A stretch of 6,361 nucleotides of DNA from DRPN01 sp964383915 (GTDB lineage Bacteria > Bacteroidota > Bacteroidia > Bacteroidales > VadinHA17). The stretch is taken from assembly GCA_964383915.1 (NCBI GenBank), contig CAYLJE010000138.1, positions 1 through 6,361 on the forward strand, given 5' to 3'. Made by a program: the position numbers and the translations under genes. How positions within the stretch are numbered: position 1 is the first letter of the stretch; each line of letters starts with the position of its first letter. The notes beneath the pieces are model-generated. The model was not told the origin of the DNA. It ran no database searches and saw nothing but the letters and a program-made list of their open reading frames with translations. This document shows positions 1-5,123 of this stretch, in pieces.

Positions 1-54
1 ACCGCACTGCTCATGCCATAAAGTGACAAAGTGCCAACGTCCCCCATTACAACG
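1..54. mobile_element. Possible insertion-sequence terminus at the window edge (IS21-like ends suspected)
   Basis: Reading the minus strand, similarity to gmd stops abruptly after the FYQAS codons, which end at base 55. The next 54 bases translate to nothing gmd-like, where the family continues TSELYG. This foreign stretch starts near TGTAATGGGGGACG and contains GTTGGCACTTTGTCACTTTA, with CACTTT repeated twice. A TG-start terminus with short repeated motifs just inside resembles, from memory, the ends of IS21-family elements. No transposase is visible because the window ends here, so the identity is inferred. A simple deletion junction would give the same local picture. The exact boundary could lie anywhere from about base 55 to base 51. 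Confidence 0.4.
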
Positions 55-357
55 TGAAGCCTGGTAAAAACGGGTTTTTTGCTCCAGGCCCAGGATGCGG
101 ATGGCCTCCAACAGGCGCAGGGCTCCCAGCCCATCAACATTGGCGGTATATTCCGGGGTTTCAAAGGAAACCGCCACGTGGCTCATGGCCCCCAGGTTGT
201 AAATCTCATCCGGCTGCACTTGTTGAACAATCCGGATCAGGTTGGTGGAATCGCTCAGGTCACCGTAATGAAGAATAAAATTCCGATCCCGCACATGAGG
301 ATCTTGATACAAATGATCAATCCTATCGGTATTAAACAATGATGCCCGACGCTTAAC
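55..357 (-). pseudogene. gmd: GDP-mannose 4,6-dehydratase remnant, truncated at both ends
   Basis: About 101 codons on the minus strand are unmistakably Gmd. They start at VKRRASLFNTDRIDHLYQD, continue through HYGDLSDSTNL, then VQPDEIYNLGAMSHVAVSFE and TPEYTANVDG, and end at KTRFYQAS. By comparison with the E. coli enzyme (about 373 residues, numbered from memory) this is roughly residues 32-132. Missing in front is the first beta-strand with the ITGxxGQDG nucleotide-binding loop; the DNA there is the end of the neighbouring glycosyltransferase gene and a short spacer. Missing behind are the catalytic Thr and Glu of TSE, the Tyr-x3-Lys pair and the whole substrate domain. Intact Gmd converts GDP-mannose to GDP-4-keto-6-deoxymannose, precursor of GDP-fucose and GDP-rhamnose. 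The frame has no stop and stays open upstream to an ATG at 448-450 inside the glycosyltransferase gene, but that start has no ribosome-binding site. A working enzyme from this copy is very unlikely. Confidence 0.9.
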
Positions 358-358
358 T

Positions 359-367
359 GGGGGGGGG
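359..367. repeat. Nine-base G homopolymer at the gmd 5' breakpoint
   Basis: Nine consecutive G on the plus strand (C on the coding strand) sit directly beside the point where recognisable gmd sequence begins. They lie in the spacer between the WbaZ-like glycosyltransferase stop and the remnant. The spacer, about bases 358-407, shows no convincing hairpin plus T-run terminator and no ribosome-binding site. Confidence 0.9.
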
Positions 368-407
368 ACTCCAATCTCTTTTTCAGGTTGACTATCATTT
401 TGAGGAT

Positions 408-1580
408 TCAAGGATAGATAGGGGCAATTTCCTTTTGAAATTTTTCCCATTTCAGCAACACATACGCCTTGAATTCCCTACGGAACCGCTCTTCGGAAAA
501 ACGCAATGCGTTTGCGCGGCAGGTCTCCGGCGAAAAGTGGTACTGGTTGGCCTGAAAATAACGCACCGCATCTGCCAGAGCTTTTGGGGTTTGCTCACGA
601 AACCAAATTCCTGTGGGCTGATAATTGGTTGGCCACGAATCTCCCGACCACACTCCACGTATGGTTTCCAGACTTCCTCCTTTGCCGTAGGCAATGACAG
701 GGATGCCGCAGGCCTGGGCCTCCACACAGGCGATGCCGAAATCTTCCTCAGCCATAAAAACAAACGCCCTGGCTTTCTGGAGATGTGCCAGCAAAGTATC
801 GTTCGGCTGAAATCCCAATAAGGAAACATTTGGGCCACTCACTGCCTTCACCTTTTCCCAATCGGGCCCGGTACCGATAATGGTCAAATGTTCATCCAAG
901 ACATTGAATGCCGTGGCAATACGGTCAATCATCTTGTAGGGAACGAAACGAGAATAGGTGAGAAAGTGAGTGTTTTTTTCGCGCTGGAATGTCGGTTGAA
1001 AACGATCTGTATCAACCGGTGGATAGAGAACAGTTGAGTCCCGGCCATATACTTTGTGAATACGCCGGGCAATGTATTGGGAATTGGCAAGAAAATAATT
1101 AACGCCATTTGCCGTGCGTACATCCCAGATGCGCATTTTATGCAGTATCCATCGGGCAAGCCAGGATTTCAATCCGTGGTCCAGACTGGCTTGCTGTAGA
1201 TATTGGTGCTGCAGGTCCCAGGCGTAACGCATGGGAGAATGTACGTAGGATATATGCAGTTGGTCCGGGCCTGTGATTACCCCTTTGGCTACCGCATGGG
1301 AACTCGAAATAATGATATCGTATCGAGAGAGATCAAACTGCTCTACAGCCAAAGGCATGAAGGACAAGTAGGAACGGTATTTCTTTTTGGCAAAAGGAAA
1401 GTTTTGTATAAATGATGTTTGGACCGTCTTGTTTTTTATAAACGAACGGGCATTGTCAGGTAATGAACACACCATTGTGTACAAATCCGCTTCCGGAAAA
1501 CAGTTGAGAATCTGTTCCAGAACGCGCTCCGCGCCGGCATAGGTGGTCAACCAATCATGAATAACCGCAATTTTTGGCAT
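408..1580 (-). CDS. Family-4 glycosyltransferase, WbaZ-like (probable mannosyltransferase)
   Basis: A complete 390-residue GT-B enzyme of normal length, expected to transfer a sugar from a nucleotide-sugar to a lipid-linked oligosaccharide on the cytoplasmic face of the membrane. The N-terminal domain opens with KIAVIHDWLTTYAGAERVLE (residues 3-22) and carries SYVHSPMRYAWD (111-122), both hallmarks of the WbaZ-like subgroup, whose characterised members are mannosyltransferases. The C-terminal domain has YSRFVPYK with donor-phosphate-binding Arg211 and Lys216, and EDFGIACVE with the E-x7-E pair Glu279 and Glu287. Mannose specificity is inferred from the subgroup and agrees with the adjacent gmd remnant. 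The ATG at 1580 gives the standard N-terminus, but no good Shine-Dalgarno precedes it. The 79-nt gap upstream shows no clear promoter or terminator, so it is probably the last intact gene of the operon, although a weak promoter of its own cannot be excluded. Confidence 0.9.
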   Translation of the reverse strand: MPKIAVIHDWLTTYAGAERVLEQILNCFPEADLYTMVCSLPDNARSFIKNKTVQTSFIQNFPFAKKKYRSYLSFMPLAVEQFDLSRYDIIISSSHAVAKGVITGPDQLHISYVHSPMRYAWDLQHQYLQQASLDHGLKSWLARWILHKMRIWDVRTANGVNYFLANSQYIARRIHKVYGRDSTVLYPPVDTDRFQPTFQREKNTHFLTYSRFVPYKMIDRIATAFNVLDEHLTIIGTGPDWEKVKAVSGPNVSLLGFQPNDTLLAHLQKARAFVFMAEEDFGIACVEAQACGIPVIAYGKGGSLETIRGVWSGDSWPTNYQPTGIWFREQTPKALADAVRYFQANQYHFSPETCRANALRFSEERFRREFKAYVLLKWEKFQKEIAPIYP

Positions 1581-1659
1581 AGCGAATAACTTGCAAGTGA
1601 ATTTTCGAAAGATTTCCTGCTAAAAGTTCAATAGTTTATGGCAACACCTTTTAAGCAAT

Positions 1660-2793
1660 CTACCGCAGTACCGTCTGATAGACATGAAGTATATCAGCAA
1701 CCATGCGTTGCGTGGAAAAATATTTTCTTTGTCTTAATACCGCCTGTTGGGACATATGTTTAAAATCCTCCCTGTTTTCCAGCATTTTTTTCAGGGAACT
1801 GACGGCGAGGGGTGTTTTCCCCAGAGGATACAAAATCCCTGTCGTGCCATCAATAACGGCATCTCTGTTGCCCACCACATCAGTGGCGACAACCGGCAGT
1901 CCCACGGACATAGCCTCTAAAATTCCCAGGGGCATGCCTTCCCATCGCGACGTGCTTAAGTAGATATCGCTGGCGGCCAGATATCTCCCTGGATTATCGA
2001 CAAAACCCGTAAAAACAATATTCCCGACTTGTTCCAGCTTGGCTTTTTCCGCTAAAATGTTTCTATCCTGGCCGTCCCCCAGCCAAAGAAAAATAATCTC
2101 GGGGCTCTTTTTCGCGATATCATAAGCTTCCAGCATATTTTTCGGGTAATCAAAGCGGGTTAACATGGCCACAACAATTTGTTGTTCAGTAATATCCAAT
2201 TTTTCCCGTATTTTTTTGCGCCATGCAACCCTGGTATCTTCGGTGATTTCATCTACTCCGTTAGGGATAACCGTGCTTTTTGTCTGGGGCCAAAGTCCCA
2301 AATTGTAAGCCTGTTTCTGCTCTGATGGAGAGACAAAGCAAATATGTTTAATCCACCGTGAGGTAATCTTTTCGTAGTGGACATAAAACCATTTTTTAAC
2401 CGTGCCATATTCACCTGTATGGATGCCATGCGGTGTGTGGATACAAGGTATCCCGGTAGCCATACATGCCAACCGTCCGTAGGCACCCGCCCCTTTTCCA
2501 TGCGTATGGATTAGTTGGATCTTTTCTTGCCGAATAAACCTTATCAATCGAGCTAAAGCGCCGAATGTAAATCGCCTATGCGGTATTTCACAGAAATTTG
2601 AATGAGGAATAGCATGACTGTAGCGTTTCCAATAAGGCCATTCCTGTGGACAGGCTATATAAAATGAGATACGCTCACGACCATGCTTTAATATCTGCCA
2701 TACATGTTCTGGACCACCACCATAATCAGCCCTTACGGTAATCAGCAGCACTCGGCATGGATGATCATTAATCATTTGGTTAGGCCCATTCAT
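1660..2793 (-). CDS. Family-4 glycosyltransferase
   Basis: A complete 377-residue GT-B glycosyltransferase. The N-terminal acceptor-side domain has the glycine-rich loop RADYGGGPEHV (21-31), HTHGKGAGAYGRLAC (96-110) and HTPHGIH (119-125). The C-terminal nucleotide-sugar domain has TRFDYPKN with Arg213 and Lys218, LGDG (238-241), and RWEGMPLGILEA with the E-x7-E pair Glu285 and Glu293, then the GLPVVATDVVGN segment. All key retaining-GT4 residues are present, so it should be active; donor and acceptor cannot be read from sequence. It starts 12 nt after the membrane-protein stop. The start is uncertain: the ATG at 2793 has no visible Shine-Dalgarno, and a second in-frame ATG at 2775 (residue 7) would also leave the first beta-strand RVLLITV intact. 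GC content is moderate, clearly higher than in the gene just upstream. Confidence 0.9.
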   Translation of the reverse strand: MNGPNQMINDHPCRVLLITVRADYGGGPEHVWQILKHGRERISFYIACPQEWPYWKRYSHAIPHSNFCEIPHRRFTFGALARLIRFIRQEKIQLIHTHGKGAGAYGRLACMATGIPCIHTPHGIHTGEYGTVKKWFYVHYEKITSRWIKHICFVSPSEQKQAYNLGLWPQTKSTVIPNGVDEITEDTRVAWRKKIREKLDITEQQIVVAMLTRFDYPKNMLEAYDIAKKSPEIIFLWLGDGQDRNILAEKAKLEQVGNIVFTGFVDNPGRYLAASDIYLSTSRWEGMPLGILEAMSVGLPVVATDVVGNRDAVIDGTTGILYPLGKTPLAVSSLKKMLENREDFKHMSQQAVLRQRKYFSTQRMVADILHVYQTVLR

Positions 2794-2805
2794 TGTGCGT
2801 AAGAA

Positions 2806-4017
2806 TCATTTTATAAATTTAGTTATAATCTTTCTATATGTACCATATGCATAATATTTCAGGTTAAAGAATAATAAAAAATACATGAGAGGCAACATCA
2901 ATGATCGTTTCCTGTTTATCTCATCTCCCATCCACCCACCTCCAGCAGGTATAAGGATATATCTTACAGCCCCCTCTACTGCTAATATTGATACAAAACT
3001 AAGTAACAAGGTCACAATAACCAAATTCTCCTTACAGTGATATAGCTTCCCTTTTTTCAATATAAAATAAAATAATAAAAATAATAAAAATAATAAAAAT
3101 ATACTTTCACAAGTTGCTAAGCATATAAATGATTCATAGTTAGATAATTTATAAAAAACAGGCGTAGCAAACAGTGCAACAAACATTAATGCACCCTGCT
3201 CTAGCGTAAGCAAAGAAAAATTATTTATTAAATGAAATAAGGCAACCATGCACCCAACGGCAATAAGCAGTAAAGAAATATTACTGTAATTGATCTTTAA
3301 TTTTAAATTTTTTGTAAGCCGAATGGATTTCGTTACAGACATGATGTTCAATTTGTAATTATGTAACTCGTAATAAAATATAAATATGTAAGAAAATATA
3401 GCTAAAAAAGAATATACCCTACTGAAAGTAGCGATCACAAAAAAGATAAAAAACGAGAAAAATTTCTTTTTAATAAAAAATGCAGCGGACATTAAACACG
3501 TTGCTACGACAAATGCCTCTTTATGGAGCTGATGAGAATAAAAAAACATTGTTGGGGATATGAGTAATATGGCGATTGAATAATAGAAAATATTTTTACT
3601 ACTCACTCTATCTCTTATGGATTTCAAAAATAAAGTTACTGAAAAAGTAAAATATATATTCAAAAACATGGCAGCAACAAATGGATTTCTAAAGCTTATG
3701 ATTCCGACCAAATAATTGAAAACATAATATGGTAAAGCTGGTAATCTAAGAATTTGTGCAAAAGTTAAATCTGCAATGTCCGAATGGAAATTCCTAAATA
3801 TGGGTAAAGAAATTGTTTCATTGATACTATGAGCATTTTGTAAAACATAATCATATAATATTTTACTATCTACTGTAAATAATACAAATGAATGAATATA
3901 TACTAACCACCATATATTCATTATTATAATAATTACCATAGCATATTTACTAATGTACTTTCTAGCAAGTAAATAGTAAATAAGCATGTATACAAACCAA
4001 TAGGCATATAATATCAT
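2806..4017 (-). CDS. Multi-pass membrane protein, candidate Wzy-like polysaccharide polymerase
   Basis: A 403-residue, very hydrophobic protein with about ten predicted membrane-spanning segments by eye, many Phe, Tyr, Ile and Leu, and a basic C-terminus. I do not recognise a named family. Its place among three glycosyltransferases and a pyruvyl transferase, its length and its topology fit a Wzy or EpsG-type polymerase, or less likely a GT-C transferase or flippase. Notable segments are FYSHQLHKEAF (about 159-169), reminiscent of an S-x-n-KE/D motif seen in Wzy-like proteins, and a polar loop RYILIPAGGGWMGDE (about 352-366) followed by RKR. Both are candidate catalytic or binding regions by inference only. 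I chose the ATG at 4017 because it overlaps the upstream stop as ATGA, a typical coupled start; an in-frame GTG at 4044 would add nine polar residues. Hand counts of five 60-base lines give about 25% GC, far below both neighbours, which suggests separate acquisition. Confidence 0.75.
   Translation of the reverse strand: MILYAYWFVYMLIYYLLARKYISKYAMVIIIIMNIWWLVYIHSFVLFTVDSKILYDYVLQNAHSINETISLPIFRNFHSDIADLTFAQILRLPALPYYVFNYLVGIISFRNPFVAAMFLNIYFTFSVTLFLKSIRDRVSSKNIFYYSIAILLISPTMFFYSHQLHKEAFVVATCLMSAAFFIKKKFFSFFIFFVIATFSRVYSFLAIFSYIFIFYYELHNYKLNIMSVTKSIRLTKNLKLKINYSNISLLLIAVGCMVALFHLINNFSLLTLEQGALMFVALFATPVFYKLSNYESFICLATCESIFLLFLLFLLFYFILKKGKLYHCKENLVIVTLLLSFVSILAVEGAVRYILIPAGGGWMGDEINRKRSLMLPLMYFLLFFNLKYYAYGTYRKIITKFIK
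3073..3099. repeat. Three perfect tandem copies of a 9-bp unit inside the membrane-protein gene
   Basis: TAATAAAAA occurs three times head to tail on the plus strand, within a longer A/T-only tract from about 3061 to 3102. On the coding strand it encodes the repeated tripeptide of FLLFLLFLLF in a transmembrane helix near residues 307-317. The unit is a multiple of three, so copy-number change would lengthen or shorten the helix without a frameshift. Confidence 0.9.
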
Positions 4018-5123
4018 ACTAAATCGCCTATTAGTTTGTCCCACTGCGCAGTTATCTTCTCCGGGGAATAATCAAGGACACGTTGTTTGGATTTCTTTGC
4101 GTATTTAGCAAGCTGTTCTTGATCTGAAAGCAGACTGATCATTGCATCCGCCAGGGCTTGTGGATCTTCTCGTGGAACCAGCATTCCATATTCTCCACCG
4201 GCCAATATTTCCGCCGGTCCCGATGGGCAATCGGTTGCTATTACCGGGACGCCGACCGCCATCGCCTCAAGCAAAACCGTAGGAAGTCCTTCGAGCCGTG
4301 ACGAAAGCACAAATAGCTGTGACTTTTTTAACCATGGAATTGGATTGGCCGTAAAACCCGGCATAAAAACTGTTTCACTTATTCCAAGTGATGCCACCAA
4401 ATCATCTAAGCTTGACCGTAGTGGTCCATCGCCCAGGATGAGCAGGTTGTGAACCAGTCCTCTTTTAAGCACGGCGGCATGAGCTTTCAAAAGGATATCA
4501 AAACCTTTTTGCTCAGTAAACCGTCCCATGGAACATACCACTGGCATTTGCAACATTTTGTCGGGAATTTGAACATCTTTGGGTTTGTACTTAAAAACAC
4601 TCAGGTCAAGCACGTTTGGGATAACCATGAAGTGATCAAAGGGGGTATTTTCCAGCAATCTACGCATCGATACCAAAGCACCATCAGATACGAATACGAC
4701 TTTAGCAAGCCTGGGATAAACATATTTCAACAGCGGACGGTGCAGGAAACTCAAGCAGTGAATATAGGTGCCAAAATTGGTATGCACCCAGCCAATTACC
4801 GGACGGTTCGCGAGCCTGCCGGCAAGGTATGAAAGATACGTGGGCAGAAGTTCCAGCCCGGCTATAATAATGTCATGCCGTCGTGCTTCAAAGAATAGCC
4901 TTAGAAGCACCCAGGGAAAGGTGACATAACGATGACCACGAGATGTAGCATAAACAACCTTTATATCATTCGGTATTTCATCCCAATAAACACCTTCGCG
5001 TTTGAACAGCAAGAGCGTCAGATCATATTTGCCGCGGTCAAGATAGCGCAAGAGGTTCAGAACGACGCGTTCCGCCCCACCTCCGCTAACGGTTGGGAGT
5101 ACAAACAGAACTTTTTTCGGCAT
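4014..5123 (-). CDS. Family-4 glycosyltransferase
   Basis: A complete 369-residue GT-B enzyme. Residues 4-20 (KVLFVLPTVSGGGAERV) are the classic GT4 N-terminal strand and glycine-rich loop. GWVHTNFG (111-118) and FVSDGAL (144-150) lie in the acceptor-side domain. The C-terminal donor domain has GRFTEQKGFD with Arg201 and Lys206, LGDGPLR (230-236), and SSRLEGLPTVLLEAMAVGVP with the E-x7-E pair Glu278 and Glu286. It resembles the GalNAc/galactose/glucose-type GT4 enzymes of capsule and O-antigen clusters, but the sugar cannot be assigned. The ATG at 5123 is supported by a strong Shine-Dalgarno nine bases upstream and by the standard N-terminus. The first 38 nt overlap the end of the pyruvyl transferase gene, and the stop overlaps the next gene's ATG by four bases, so translation is probably coupled at the 3' end. 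Confidence 0.93.
   Translation of the reverse strand: MPKKVLFVLPTVSGGGAERVVLNLLRYLDRGKYDLTLLLFKREGVYWDEIPNDIKVVYATSRGHRYVTFPWVLLRLFFEARRHDIIIAGLELLPTYLSYLAGRLANRPVIGWVHTNFGTYIHCLSFLHRPLLKYVYPRLAKVVFVSDGALVSMRRLLENTPFDHFMVIPNVLDLSVFKYKPKDVQIPDKMLQMPVVCSMGRFTEQKGFDILLKAHAAVLKRGLVHNLLILGDGPLRSSLDDLVASLGISETVFMPGFTANPIPWLKKSQLFVLSSRLEGLPTVLLEAMAVGVPVIATDCPSGPAEILAGGEYGMLVPREDPQALADAMISLLSDQEQLAKYAKKSKQRVLDYSPEKITAQWDKLIGDLV

Noticed and set aside
79..342. Plus-strand open frame opposite gmd
   Set aside because: It is antisense to a clearly recognisable Gmd reading and its translation has no family features.
1..450. Fused minus-strand open frame from the ATG at 448-450 through gmd to the left edge
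   Set aside because: No ribosome-binding site, its first part is the other frame of a real glycosyltransferase gene, and the product lacks the Rossmann cofactor loop; treated as a remnant.
435..821. Plus-strand and second minus-strand open frames of 128 codons over the WbaZ-like gene
   Set aside because: Both overlap an intact glycosyltransferase with all motifs and look like out-of-frame shadows.
1581..1659. Possible internal promoter or terminator in the 79-nt gap
   Set aside because: A TTGAAC followed 17 bases later by TCGAAA is a poor -10 match, and no stable hairpin with a T-run is visible.
3061..3102. AT-rich tract as a replication origin or promoter
   Set aside because: It lies within a coding frame and is explained by Leu/Phe codons of a transmembrane helix; no DnaA-box-like sites seen nearby.
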